From positions 3,936,001 to 4,000,000 of the forward strand of contig NZ_CP015880.1 in the NCBI RefSeq assembly GCF_000697965.2: a stretch of 64,000 bases of DNA, given 5' to 3'. This document shows, piece after piece, positions 34,657 to 43,265 of the stretch. The DNA is from Ensifer adhaerens (GTDB taxonomy: Bacteria; Pseudomonadota; Alphaproteobacteria; Rhizobiales; Rhizobiaceae). The notes beneath the pieces are model-generated. The model saw only the letters and a list, made by a program, of their open reading frames with translations, was not told the DNA's origin and searched no databases. Within the stretch, counting starts at the first letter, position 1, and the number at the start of each line of letters is the position of its first letter. The position numbers and the translations under genes are program-made.

Positions 34657-35544
34657 TCAGCGCGCGCCGAGCCCCGCACGCACCCGCTCGACATTGCTCC
34701 TGTGCACAGCCTCATAAGGCGCGAAATAGAGGATCGCGCCGGAGGCGATATCCTCGGCGGCGAATTCCTTGAGTGCGCCGATGGCAGCACCGGTCGCGAT
34801 CGCGCGGGTCAGCCGCTCGAGATAGCCGCGATTGGCATCGATCAGTTTCGGTCCGTAGCCGCCGCTGGCGATGCGTTCGCGGTCGCCATGGGCGGGTAGA
34901 ATCCGAGCAATCGGCCATTGCCGCAGGCGCTTGAGTTCCGCGATGTGCGTCGCCGTCTGATCAGCCTCGCTGATGAAGGTCGTCGTATCCTCGAGCGTAT
35001 CGCCCGCCAGCAGCAACTTCTCCTCGGGCAGCCAGATCACGTTGCCGTCGGCGCTATGGATGGCGAAGTGATGCAGTTCGACCCGGCGTGCGCCGACGGT
35101 CAGTGCAAGCGTCTCGTCGAACAGGCGGTTCGGCATCACGAGGGGCTGGATCGGCGGCGTCGCCGTTTCGATCTTCTCGCGGTTTTCTTCAAGTTTCGCT
35201 GCCGTCAGCTTGAGGGCGATGATCTCGCAATCGGCAAAGACCGCATTTCCGGCCACATGGTCCTTATGCCAATGGCTGAGCACGACGCGGATCGCGGTGA
35301 CGCCAAGGCTTTCGAGATGGTTGCGGATCGCCCGGGCGTGATCGAGCGAGATATGCGTGTCGTAGACCAGCGCTTGCGTGCCGTCGACGATGGCATAGGA
35401 GGCGACGCCGAGTTCGTAGGCGCCGTCATCGAGCCAGTTCGCCGCCTGCGAATAGAGCCGCACTCCGGCAACGCGCCCGTCATAGTAGGCATAGACGCCG
35501 GGATAGGGCTCAAGAACCGTAAGGGTCGAGATCATGTCGGTCAC
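34657..35544 (-). CDS. Metallo-beta-lactamase fold hydrolase
   Basis: A 295-residue MBL-fold protein. Metal ligands are in VVLSHWHKDHVAGN (HxHxDH), LHHFAIHSADGN (third His), LLAGDTLEDTTT (bridging Asp) and ARILPAHGDRERI (last His). The family is broad, covering lactonases, glyoxalase II-like and other hydrolases, and the substrate is unknown. A GTG at 35544 with GGAGGAG 6 bases upstream is preferred; ATGs at 35535 and 35562 are alternatives. Confidence 0.85.
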   Translation of the reverse strand: MTDMISTLTVLEPYPGVYAYYDGRVAGVRLYSQAANWLDDGAYELGVASYAIVDGTQALVYDTHISLDHARAIRNHLESLGVTAIRVVLSHWHKDHVAGNAVFADCEIIALKLTAAKLEENREKIETATPPIQPLVMPNRLFDETLALTVGARRVELHHFAIHSADGNVIWLPEEKLLLAGDTLEDTTTFISEADQTATHIAELKRLRQWPIARILPAHGDRERIASGGYGPKLIDANRGYLERLTRAIATGAAIGALKEFAAEDIASGAILYFAPYEAVHRSNVERVRAGLGAR

Positions 35545-35628
35545 AAGGCGCTCCTCCAGCATGGCTTGCGCCCTGTCATAGAGCAGGCGCGCGCCAAACT
35601 GAAGGACGGCGTGATCTCGCGCTCTTCG

Positions 35629-36300
35629 CTATGCCTGTCCGGCGCGCAGCAGGTAGGCGTCGTGCTCCCTGAGGAAGGTCATCAGCCGCTCACCGTAATC
35701 CGGCGTCACGGCCGCCTTGACGCTCGGCCGCTCGGCGAGCGCCTTGCGCCAGGCGCCGACACGATCGAGTCCGTCGAAAATGCCGTGATCTGCAAGCGTG
35801 TCGAAGAGATCGAAGTAACGGAAGATCGGTGCGAAGACCGCATCGACGAGCGAAAATTGTGTACCGGCAAAGTAGGGACCTTCGCCAAGTGCCGCTTCCA
35901 TGGTCACAAGTTTGCCGGCCACCGCCTGGCGTTTCTGTTCGTAGGTTTCCCGGTCCTGAGCAGTCTCGAAGCCCCAGAGATCCGAAAGGATCGACGAGCC
36001 GAATTCCATCCAGCCGCGATGACGGGCGCGCTCCAGCGCATCTTCGGGGTGAAGCTTCGGGCCGGCTTGGCTTTCCTCGACATATTCGGCGATGACGGAG
36101 CTTTCAAACAGTACCTTTTCGCCGCTCTGCTGCGGCACCTGCAACAGCGGCACCTTGCCGAGCGGCGAGATTTTCAGGAACCAGTAGGGCTTGGCCTTGA
36201 GGTCGATATAGGTCCGCTCGAAGCGAACGCCTTTTTCGTCGAGCGCGATCGAGGCACGCTGCACATAGGGGCAGAGATGGTGGCTGACGAGGGTAAGCAT
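35629..36300 (-). CDS. Glutathione S-transferase
   Basis: A 223-residue GST. The thioredoxin-like half has LTLVSHHLCPYVQRASIALD with a catalytic Cys-Pro-Tyr segment (Omega/beta-like, using Cys), ISPLGKVPLLQVP (cis-Pro) and VLFESSVIAEYVEE. The C-terminal helical half contains GTQFSLVDAVFAPIFRYFD. GGAGA supports ATG at 36300. It is divergent from a MarR regulator with two palindromes between them. Cys-type GSTs often act as reductases or deglutathionylases. Confidence 0.9.
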   Translation of the reverse strand: MLTLVSHHLCPYVQRASIALDEKGVRFERTYIDLKAKPYWFLKISPLGKVPLLQVPQQSGEKVLFESSVIAEYVEESQAGPKLHPEDALERARHRGWMEFGSSILSDLWGFETAQDRETYEQKRQAVAGKLVTMEAALGEGPYFAGTQFSLVDAVFAPIFRYFDLFDTLADHGIFDGLDRVGAWRKALAERPSVKAAVTPDYGERLMTFLREHDAYLLRAGQA

Positions 36301-36327
36301 GGCAATCTCCCGGTTGAGGTAAAGTAG

Positions 36328-36383
36328 ATGCATATGCATGTATGTGGGCTTGCTTCGACTTTCAAGATGGATGTAATTGCATC
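36328..36383. promoter_or_regulatory. Two palindromic operators between GST and MarR genes
   Basis: Site 1 ATGCATATGCAT (36328-36339, perfect) and site 2 GATGTAATTGCATC (36370-36383, near-perfect), centres 43 bases apart, about four helical turns. Site 2 abuts the proposed MarR start. Confidence 0.6.
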
Positions 36384-36384
36384 T

Positions 36385-36840
36385 ATGAGCAAAGAGACGA
36401 AAATCGACGAGAAGGGCCCTGGCCCCGAAACGACCGCGGCCTGGATCGGCCTGATGCGCGCACGGGAATGCGTGCTTGCTCGGATCGAGGCCGATTTCAA
36501 GGGGGCCAGCCTGCCACCGCTTGGCTGGTACGACGTGTTGTGGGAACTGGTTCAGGCCGAAGACGGCCGGCTGCGGCCCTTCGAGATCGAGGCGCGCACC
36601 TTGCTCGCGCAGTATAACTTGTCGCGCCTGATCGATCGCCTGGTCAAAGAGGGGTTGGTCCGTCGCGAAGCCTTCGACGCCGACGGTCGCGGCCAATGGG
36701 TTGTCGTCACCGAGGCCGGAAGGGCGCTGCGCGTGCGCATGTGGCAGACTTATGGGCCTTCGATAGAGGCCCATGTCGGCGCCCGGCTGACAGAAGCGGA
36801 GGCGCGGCAGCTCGCGGGGCTGCTGGCGAAGCTCAGGTAG
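36385..36840 (+). CDS. MarR family regulator
   Basis: A 151-residue winged-helix regulator: AAWIGLMRARECVLARIEAD, LGWYDVLWELVQAEDGRLRP, the recognition region ARTLLAQYNLSRLIDRLVKE, and wing REAFDADGRGQWVVVTEAGR. The start at 36385 is tentative, as no Shine-Dalgarno is visible and ATGs at 36328 and 36367 are in frame. It probably represses the divergent GST gene. Confidence 0.83.
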   Translation: MSKETKIDEKGPGPETTAAWIGLMRARECVLARIEADFKGASLPPLGWYDVLWELVQAEDGRLRPFEIEARTLLAQYNLSRLIDRLVKEGLVRREAFDADGRGQWVVVTEAGRALRVRMWQTYGPSIEAHVGARLTEAEARQLAGLLAKLR

Positions 36841-36898
36841 AGCACGTCAGTTCTCAAACAGGGTACCGGCGAACGATCGGGTAGCGCCTTCCAGGCAA

Positions 36899-37083
36899 GT
36901 TACCCCTCACCTTAGCGCTCTTCCTGCAGGGGGGAGAGGGGGCGTGCTGGCGTGCTGTTCGTAGCGCCGCCGACCGGAGCCGTCACAGGAGAGGGAGGTC
37001 GTCGTTGCTGAGACGAACGGGACCATGCGTCTCCTTCGCCCCGCTCGCGGGGAGAAGGTGGCCGGCAGGCCGGATGAGGGACC
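36899..37083. repeat. Intergenic mosaic palindromic repeat (RIME-like)
   Basis: Fills most of a 281-base gap between MarR and phosphatase genes. It has an outer left part with CCCCTCACC...GGGGAGAGGG and a right part (37030-37080) with a stem of CCTTCGCCCCGC/CGGGGAGAAGG and GGCCGGCAGGCCGG, ending GGATGAGGG. The pattern of stacked palindromes ending in CCCTCA/TGAGGG resembles mosaic elements reported in rhizobial intergenic regions. Copy number was not tested. Confidence 0.55.
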
Positions 37084-37121
37084 CCGACGGAACGAGCGTC
37101 AATCTAGGACGCCGTCGTCGC

Positions 37122-37709
37122 CTAGCTGCTCAGCCCGAACGACTTCTCCAGCGCTTCCCAGGTCTCGTCCATGGCGAAGGTGCCGGAGAGATAGGGAATG
37201 GCCACGTGTCCATAGAGCGGCGAAAGCTGCCACTCGGCCGTTTCCTCGTCGACCCCTGCGATCTGCTGCAGGTAGATCGTCGAGACGAGGCCGGTGCGGT
37301 CGGCGCCGGCCTTGCAGTGGATCAGAAGCGGCTTTGGCGCGTCCCTGAGGATCGCCATCAGCGCGTCGGTTTCCTTGCGGTCGATCTCGGCCGAAGCGGA
37401 CATGGGGAAGTTGATGAGCCGGATACCGTTGCGCTCGGCGGCGGCAACCTCATCGCGATACCAGCGCTCGTCCGGCTTTTCGCCGCGCAGGTTGAGAATG
37501 GTGCGGATGCCGTAGGCCTTGGAATAGGCGGCGATCGCCTCCGGCGTCGGCTGTGCCGAACGGTAGACCTCACCGGCCACGAGCGTATGGAAATTGCCGG
37601 TCCACTGAAGACCGACGAGGTAGATGACCAGGGCCGCGACGAGCGCAGCCGTGCCGACGGCGAGGCGCTTCAAAAGACGCTTCGCGCTGGGAAATCTTGC
37701 AAATGCCAT
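37122..37709 (-). CDS. Membrane-anchored dual-specificity tyrosine phosphatase
   Basis: A 195-residue protein. One hydrophobic helix near 15-37 (AVGTAALVAALVIYLVGLQW) is followed by a tyrosine/dual-specificity phosphatase domain: GEVYRSAQPTPEAIAAYSK, GIRTILNLRGEKPDE, and the P-loop LIHCKAGADRTGLVS with catalytic Cys and Arg. It resembles bacterial DSP-like phosphatases that act on phosphoinositides or proteins. Being anchored in the inner membrane, it may face the periplasm. The mosaic repeat lies just downstream. Confidence 0.87.
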   Translation of the reverse strand: MAFARFPSAKRLLKRLAVGTAALVAALVIYLVGLQWTGNFHTLVAGEVYRSAQPTPEAIAAYSKAYGIRTILNLRGEKPDERWYRDEVAAAERNGIRLINFPMSASAEIDRKETDALMAILRDAPKPLLIHCKAGADRTGLVSTIYLQQIAGVDEETAEWQLSPLYGHVAIPYLSGTFAMDETWEALEKSFGLSS

Positions 37710-37818
37710 GTGAGAGACCCGACGCCGTTCGAAGGCGGGCGTGCATGCAAAAATTGCACATTTCGTCCCCGCATCAGCGGCTCGTATAAGGCATCTGTGA
37801 TATTTTGATGGCAGCGCC

Positions 37819-38292
37819 TCAGGCGATGAGCGGTGCGGCGATCGCCTTTAGCGTGGCCTGGGCGTCGCGGGGTGCAAGCCGCACCTGCAGACCGCGCTGT
37901 CCGCCATTGATGTAGACCTGCACTTCGGCAAGTGCGGCCTCCTCGATTGCCGTCGGCACGTGTTTTTTCTGGCCGAACGGGCTGATGCCGCCGACATGGT
38001 AACCGGTCAGCCGCTCGGCATCCGCCGGCTTCATCATCGCCGCCGACTTGCCGCCGAAGGCGGCGGCGAGCTTCTTCATGCTGACCTCACGATCCGAGGG
38101 AACGACGCAGCAGACCGGCTTGCCGTCGACTTCAGCCATCAGCGTCTTCAGCACCCGGCTCGGATCCTCGCCGAGCGCCTCGGCCGCCTGCAGGCCGACG
38201 CGCTCCGCATTGGGATCATAGTCATAGGCATGCACGCTGAAGGTGACACCGGCCTTCGAAAGCATCTGCGTGGCGCGCGTGGTCTTCGACAT
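37819..38292 (-). CDS. ybaK: Cys-tRNA(Pro)/Cys-tRNA(Cys) deacylase YbaK
   Basis: A 157-residue YbaK/EbsC-type deacylase that removes cysteine mis-attached to tRNA-Pro. The family segments are ATQMLSKAGVTFSVHAYDY, GEDPSRVLKTLMAEVDG, CCVVPSDREVSMKKLAAAFG, TGYHVGGISPFGQKKHVPT and VYINGGQRGLQVRLAP. A conserved Lys (in VLKTLM) is the usual catalytic residue. The next gene, an ArsC-like protein, starts 22 bases upstream in the same orientation, so they may be one transcript. Confidence 0.93.
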   Translation of the reverse strand: MSKTTRATQMLSKAGVTFSVHAYDYDPNAERVGLQAAEALGEDPSRVLKTLMAEVDGKPVCCVVPSDREVSMKKLAAAFGGKSAAMMKPADAERLTGYHVGGISPFGQKKHVPTAIEEAALAEVQVYINGGQRGLQVRLAPRDAQATLKAIAAPLIA

Positions 38293-38313
38293 CGTCGTCG
38301 CTCCAAATGGGGG

Positions 38314-38667
38314 TCAGGCTTTGGCGAGTACGGCCTCGTAGAGGTCCGGCTTGAAGCCGATCAGCAGATTGCCGTCCGCTTCGAGCACCGGACGCTTGAT
38401 CATCGAGGGCTGGGCGAGCATCAGCGCAATCGCCTTCTGTTCGTCGAGGCCCTGCCTGTCGGCCTCGTCGAGCTTGCGGAAAGTCGTGCCGGCGCGGTTC
38501 AGCACCGTTTCCCATCCGGCCTCCTTGCACCAGCGCTCGAGATGCGGGCGGTCGATGGCCTCGGCCTTATAGTCGTGGAAGCGATAGGCGATGCCCCGGC
38601 CGTCGAGCCAGGTGCGGGCCTTCTTCATCGTGTCGCAGTTCTTGATGCCGTAAATCGTAACCGTCAT
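38314..38667 (-). CDS. ArsC/Spx-family (YffB-like) protein
   Basis: A 117-residue thioredoxin-fold protein: VTIYGIKNCDTMKKARTWLD with a single Cys, then YRFHDYKAEAIDRPHLERWC and PSMIKRPVLEADGNLLIGFK. This matches YffB, a glutathione-dependent ArsC-like protein of unknown in vivo role, and the lone CxxxK rather than CxxC active site distinguishes it from classic Spx. GGAG with a 7-8 base spacing favours ATG at 38667 over 38673. Confidence 0.87.
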   Translation of the reverse strand: MTVTIYGIKNCDTMKKARTWLDGRGIAYRFHDYKAEAIDRPHLERWCKEAGWETVLNRAGTTFRKLDEADRQGLDEQKAIALMLAQPSMIKRPVLEADGNLLIGFKPDLYEAVLAKA

Positions 38668-38788
38668 TCCCATGCTCCAGCCGCAGCGAGCAATTCCGAA
38701 CGGCCGCGCCGCTGGGAATCGCGCAATTTCAAAGCGTGGCAGGAGTGATAGCCGCCCGATGCGCGGGAGGGAAGACCGAGACCTTGCG

Positions 38789-39424
38789 TCAGGTCACGCC
38801 GGCGTAGCGTCCCGGCTTGTGATTGATCGCCAGCGTCATGTTGACGACAGCGGCCCCGATCACCGAGAGCACCAGGTTCGATGGCGGCAACACGAAGAAG
38901 GCGGCAGCCAGAATGGTGAGATCGACCGCCAGCTGGAAATAGCCGGCACGGACGCCGAACCTTTCCTGGAGATAGATCGCGACGATGTTGATGCCGCCAA
39001 GCCCGGTGCGATGGCGAAAGAGGATCAACAGGCCCATGCCCATCAGCCCGCCGCCGACAACCGCCGCATAGATCGGGTCAAGCCGGGCGATCTCCACCCA
39101 GCCGGCCGTCAGCCGAGAAAACAGCGAGACGAGGCTGACGGCGATGAAGGTGCGCAGTGCAAACATCCAGCCGAGCCGTTTGACCGCCAGGACGTAGAAG
39201 GGCAGGTTGACGAGCGAAAAGACCAGCCAGAACTCGGCGCCGGTCGCATATTGCAGAAGCAGTGCCAGGCCCGACGTGCTGCCCGTGAGCAGCATCGCCT
39301 TGCTGTAGATGATGATGCCGAGCGACATGATCAGCGTGCCCGTCAGGATCGCCAGCGCATCCTCGTAGAGGCGATGGCGTTCAGTCGGGGTTTCTGTCGC
39401 GTCGATGCTGTGCTCGGCCATCAT
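38789..39424 (-). CDS. YitT-family membrane protein (DUF161)
   Basis: A 211-residue protein with five or six hydrophobic helices beginning LAILTGTLIMSLGIIIYSKA, plus GSTSGLALLLQYATG, GGGLMGMGLLILFRHRTGLG and the C-terminal helix. The pattern is that of YitT/YczE-like transporters of unknown substrate. Its start lies 5 bases from the stop of the aminotransferase at 39430, so the two are probably cotranscribed. Confidence 0.85.
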   Translation of the reverse strand: MMAEHSIDATETPTERHRLYEDALAILTGTLIMSLGIIIYSKAMLLTGSTSGLALLLQYATGAEFWLVFSLVNLPFYVLAVKRLGWMFALRTFIAVSLVSLFSRLTAGWVEIARLDPIYAAVVGGGLMGMGLLILFRHRTGLGGINIVAIYLQERFGVRAGYFQLAVDLTILAAAFFVLPPSNLVLSVIGAAVVNMTLAINHKPGRYAGVT

Positions 39425-39429
39425 GGTCC

Positions 39430-40599
39430 TCAGAGGTTCTTGAAGTTGGCGATGACGCCGTCGACTTCCGCCGTCTTCAGGCCGGCAATGTTGATGCGGC
39501 CGGAACCGGGCATGTAGATGCCGTGCTCGTTCCGAAGCCGCATGACGTCGGCCTCGGCAAGCGGAAGCAGCGAGAACATGCCTTCCTGGCTGGCGACGGC
39601 GCCGAGCGCCTGCCAGCGATCGCGCAAGCCTTCGGCGAGCGCGCGGCGGATGTTGGTGATGCGCAGCCGCATGGTTTCGAGTTCTGCTTGCCAGTCACGC
39701 TTGAGCTCGGCGTCGGAAAGGATCATCCGCACGATTGCAGCACCGTGATCCGGCGGCATCGAGTAGCTGGTGCGGGCAAGGCCGGCGAGGTTGGAGCGGA
39801 CCGTATCGGCCGAAGACGAGGAGGCCGTCACCGCGAAGATCGCGCCGGCGCGCTCGCGATAGAGCCCGAAGGACTTGGAGCAGGAAACGGCAACCAGCGC
39901 TTCCGGAACGACGCCGATCAGGTGGCGGAGACCGGCGACATCCTCGTCGAGACCGCGGCCGAAGCCCTGGTAGGCAAGGTCGACGAGCGGCAGCAGGCCG
40001 CGCTCGGCGATGACGGCGGCAAGCTCCATCCACTGCGCTTGCGTGATGACGCCGCCCGTCGGGTTGTGGCAGCTCGCATGCAGCAGCACGGCGTCGCCGG
40101 CGGCAGCGCTCTGGAGCGCCGTTATCATGGTGTCGAAGAGCACGGTTTGCGTCGGCACGTCGAAGAACGGGTAACCGGCGGGCTCAAGGCCAGCGGTCTT
40201 GAAGATGCTGGCATGGTTTGGCCAGCTCGGCAGCCCGATCCAGATGCGCTTGCCGCCCATCTGGTGGATAAGGTCGGCCGCGAGCCGGAGAGCGCCGGAA
40301 CCGCCCGGCGTCTGCACGCCGGCGATATGGCTGCGATCGATGGTATCGCCACCGACCAGCGTCCAGAGATGATCGATAAAGACGAGATCGCCCTCGGGGC
40401 CGACATAGGACTTGCTGTCCTGCGTTTCGAGCAGGCGCTTCTCCGCTGCCTTGACGGCGCGAAAGATCGGGGTGTGGCCGGTTTCGTCGCGGTAGACGCC
40501 GACGCCGAGATCGACCTTTCCGGGGCGCTCGTCCTTGCGGTAAAGCCCGATCAGGGCCAGCAACGGATCATCGGGTTGGCGGGTCAGAGCGTCGAACAT
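39430..40599 (-). CDS. Aromatic/aspartate aminotransferase
   Basis: A 389-residue class I PLP enzyme. Visible are RPGKVDLGVGVYRDETGHTP, the substrate region QTPGGSGALRLAADLIHQMG, the segment LLHASCHNPTGGVITQAQW, VDLAYQGFGRGLDEDVAGLR and the Schiff-base Lys in VAVSCSKSFGLYRERAG. It resembles TyrB/AspC-type enzymes that transaminate tyrosine, phenylalanine and aspartate. It is divergent from an Lrp/AsnC regulator, which probably controls it in response to amino acids. Confidence 0.92.
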   Translation of the reverse strand: MFDALTRQPDDPLLALIGLYRKDERPGKVDLGVGVYRDETGHTPIFRAVKAAEKRLLETQDSKSYVGPEGDLVFIDHLWTLVGGDTIDRSHIAGVQTPGGSGALRLAADLIHQMGGKRIWIGLPSWPNHASIFKTAGLEPAGYPFFDVPTQTVLFDTMITALQSAAAGDAVLLHASCHNPTGGVITQAQWMELAAVIAERGLLPLVDLAYQGFGRGLDEDVAGLRHLIGVVPEALVAVSCSKSFGLYRERAGAIFAVTASSSSADTVRSNLAGLARTSYSMPPDHGAAIVRMILSDAELKRDWQAELETMRLRITNIRRALAEGLRDRWQALGAVASQEGMFSLLPLAEADVMRLRNEHGIYMPGSGRINIAGLKTAEVDGVIANFKNL

Positions 40600-40755
40600 G
40601 CCGGAAATTCCCCCTTGAGTGGCAGCGATGCGTTATCGGTCGAGAAAGCCTGCCGGCCGCCGTTCCTCCGGCTGCCCTGCGGCTTTCTTCTTAAGTCAGC
40701 GCAAGCGCAAAATCGATGCGATATTTGCCACAGAGACAATATCGACAGCGTGCTA

Positions 40756-40765
40756 TTTGCGCAAA
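40756..40765. promoter_or_regulatory. Palindrome in the Lrp/aminotransferase gap
   Basis: TTTGCGCAAA with flanking AT-rich sequence (ATTTGCGCAAAAT), similar to Lrp/AsnC operator cores, 73 bases before the Lrp-type gene. Confidence 0.4.
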
Positions 40766-40840
40766 ATTCTGCAATTCATTTGCTGATTTGCGTGCTGCGG
40801 CATATTTCCTGAAGCCGAAATCGAAGCGTTGGGGGCGATG

Positions 40841-41314
40841 ATGGTCGAGAAGATGGCGGTGGAACTGGATCAGATCGACCGGCGGATCATCCGCCTTCTG
40901 GTGGAGGATGCATCGCTCAGCAACAACGCGCTGGCGGCGAGAGTCGGGCTCTCGCCGGCGCCGTTGTCGCGCCGCCTTGCCCGGCTCTATGCGGCCGGCG
41001 TCATCCGCCAGACGGTGGTCGTCGATCCGAAGGCAGCCGGCATCGGCTTCCAGGCCTTCGTCGAGGTGACGCTGGAGCGCACCGCAAGCAAGGTCGGCCA
41101 GCGCTTCATCGAGCTGGTGTCGCGCATGCCGGAGGTGGTGGAATGCCACACGGTCGCCGGCGATTTCGATTTTCTTCTGAAGATCGCGGTGCGCGACGTC
41201 GCGGATTACAAACGCCTGCTCTGGAGCGAATTCGAGCAGATCGCCGAGATCAAGACGTTGCGCTCGACCATTCTGCTCGACAGCCCAAAGATGACGGCCG
41301 CCACGGGGGCGTGA
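40841..41314 (+). CDS. Lrp/AsnC family regulator
   Basis: A protein of about 157 residues. The helix-turn-helix is LDQIDRRIIRLLVEDASLSN through LAARVGLSPAPLSRRLARLY, and the RAM effector domain has VEVTLERTASKVGQRFIELV, VVECHTVAGDFDFLLKIAVR and IKTLRSTILLDSPK. Lrp-type regulators bind amino acids. A GGGGGC ribosome site precedes either ATG at 40838 or 40841. Confidence 0.9.
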   Translation: MVEKMAVELDQIDRRIIRLLVEDASLSNNALAARVGLSPAPLSRRLARLYAAGVIRQTVVVDPKAAGIGFQAFVEVTLERTASKVGQRFIELVSRMPEVVECHTVAGDFDFLLKIAVRDVADYKRLLWSEFEQIAEIKTLRSTILLDSPKMTAATGA

Positions 41315-41342
41315 CGGCCGCTTGAACATTCAATCCCAAGTC

Positions 41343-42401
41343 CTAGGCTTCGAGCGACCCGGGTTTGCGCCCGGCGCTCGACGGCGCAGCGCAGGCGATC
41401 TTCATCAAGTCCGAGCGCCGGCGTGCAAGGCGGGTCGAGACGCGGGTGACAATCAGCCCGTCCTGCGGCGCGCGCACCTCGAGGGCGCCGTCCGCCTGGC
41501 CGGGGCGCGTAAGGATCGTTGCGAGCAGATCGCCCGCCTTCACGCTCTCGCCGATATCCCGGTGGAACAGGATGGCGCCGGCCTCAGGGGCCCGGATCAT
41601 CTCGATGTTGTCGAGCGGTGCGATGATGCCAGCGAAGGGTGCAATTGTTTCTTCGTCACCGGTAATGACGCCGCGGGCGACGAGGAAGCGGAAGACCCCT
41701 ACGGCATCCTTGCGAGCAAGCTCCGGATAGACGTCGCGCGTGCCGCGAAGCTCGACCGTCACCGAGAGGCGTCCCGGCAGGCGTGTCTTCTTCTGCCCGG
41801 TTTCGTATTTCCAGGCATAGGCGACAGCCTCCTCGAAGGCGGAGCTTTCGCCGTCCGAAAGGAAGACCGCCTCCATATCGAGCGCCGAGGCGAGGTCGCC
41901 CGCTTCCGGCCAGAAGGCGTCGTCGATATAGGCGTATTGCAGCGCCTCGTCGTCGCAATGAAGATCGAGCATCAGGTCGGCGCCGAGCGCCATATGCAGC
42001 AGCTGCCGTTTCAGCCGATCCGTCGCCGAGTAGCGGTCGAGATCGTCGATCAGCCGGTCACGGTCGCCAAGCGTGATCAGCGGAAAATCACGGTTGAAGT
42101 TCGTGCGTGAGCCGAGGTCGAAGCGGCCCTGCAACTCGCCGAAATGCGACTGCGCGGTGCCGATCGGATTTGCCTGGGGCACGACGGTGATGTCGCCGAG
42201 GATGGCGCCGTCTTTCTCCGCCTGCTGCAGCCGCTGCAGCAGGAAATGGGCAAGTGCGGTGCCCGGCAGTTCGTTGGCGTGCAGCGCCGCCTGGATGTAG
42301 GTCTTCGGTGCAGCGGCCGTTCTGCCCTTGAAACGGAAAACCGGCAGGCGCCATTCGATACCGGGCGTATCGCCGGCGATGATGATTTCGGAAACGTCCA
42401 T
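41343..42401 (-). CDS. Succinylglutamate desuccinylase/aspartoacylase family protein
   Basis: A 352-residue zinc amidohydrolase of the M14-like AstE/AspA clan. Metal ligands are visible in AALHANELPGTALAHF (His, Glu) and the catalytic region LMLDLHCDDEALQYAY (His); the C-terminal beta domain includes SVKAGDLLATILTRPGQA. Substrates in the clan are N-acyl amino acids. The family, common next to aminotransferases, fits amino-acid salvage. GGAGGAG precedes the ATG. Confidence 0.87.
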   Translation of the reverse strand: MDVSEIIIAGDTPGIEWRLPVFRFKGRTAAAPKTYIQAALHANELPGTALAHFLLQRLQQAEKDGAILGDITVVPQANPIGTAQSHFGELQGRFDLGSRTNFNRDFPLITLGDRDRLIDDLDRYSATDRLKRQLLHMALGADLMLDLHCDDEALQYAYIDDAFWPEAGDLASALDMEAVFLSDGESSAFEEAVAYAWKYETGQKKTRLPGRLSVTVELRGTRDVYPELARKDAVGVFRFLVARGVITGDEETIAPFAGIIAPLDNIEMIRAPEAGAILFHRDIGESVKAGDLLATILTRPGQADGALEVRAPQDGLIVTRVSTRLARRRSDLMKIACAAPSSAGRKPGSLEA

Positions 42402-42572
42402 GGGCTCCTCCCGTATCGTTCGTTGGTCGCGCTTATCGGCATTCCCAAGGCGCTCCGCAAGTCGCTAAGAACTAGGGTGCGGTTTCGGGTTGCGCCGACG
42501 TCGCTCTGGCTTTGACATGATCGGCAGGCCTATTGTTCCGTGAAGCATCCAGCACAGGTGGGAGACAGCAAG

Positions 42573-43199
42573 ATGATCCTGATCGGCCAATATGACTCCC
42601 CCTTCGTGCGACGCGTGGGCATCGCGCTCAGCCTTTACGACATCCCGTTCGAACACCGTCCCTGGTCGTCCTTCGGCAATGCCGACGAGCTTCGGGCCTA
42701 CAATCCGCTGACGCGCGTGCCGACGCTGGTGCTGGACGATGGGACGGTGCTTACCGACAGCCATATCATTCTCGATTATCTCGACAGTCTCGTTTCCGAC
42801 GACCGGGTCCTGTTCCCGCGAACGGAACCGGCGCGCCACCGGGTGCTGAGAATCGCGACGCTTGCCACGGGCCTCGGCGACAAGGCCGTCAGCCTGTTCT
42901 ACGAGAAGCGGTTGCACGGGGCGGTCTCGGCACTCTGGGTCGACCGCTGCCGCCGCCAGATCGAAGAGACGCTTCAAGTGCTCGAAACGAGCCGCGCGCA
43001 AAGCACGGGCGCCTATTGGTTCGGCGAGCGCATCGGCCATGTGGATATCGCCGTTGCGGCCGTGTTGCGCTTCCTCAAGGAGGTGCATCCCGATCTGGTC
43101 GCGATGGGGCGCTATCCGCGTCTGCAGGCGCATGCGGACATGCTTGAAGCGCTTCCGGTGTTCCAGACGATCAGCCAGCCCTTCATTCCGCCCGCGTAA
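42573..43199 (+). CDS. Glutathione S-transferase
   Basis: A 208-residue GST. The N-domain has MILIGQYDSPFVRRVGIALS with a Ser that suits the theta/zeta type, RVPTLVLDDGTVLTDSHII (cis-Pro and GSH site), and the C-domain HVDIAVAAVLRFLKEVHPDL. GGGAGACAGCAAG upstream of the ATG at 42573 fixes the start. It is divergent from the AstE-like gene. This GST differs from those at 35629 and 62778. Confidence 0.89.
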   Translation: MILIGQYDSPFVRRVGIALSLYDIPFEHRPWSSFGNADELRAYNPLTRVPTLVLDDGTVLTDSHIILDYLDSLVSDDRVLFPRTEPARHRVLRIATLATGLGDKAVSLFYEKRLHGAVSALWVDRCRRQIEETLQVLETSRAQSTGAYWFGERIGHVDIAVAAVLRFLKEVHPDLVAMGRYPRLQAHADMLEALPVFQTISQPFIPPA

Positions 43200-43265
43200 G
43201 GGGGGCTCCCCGTCGGAGCCGGGCTGGCACATCACCAAGGTGTACGGCTACCTTCCGCCTGGACT

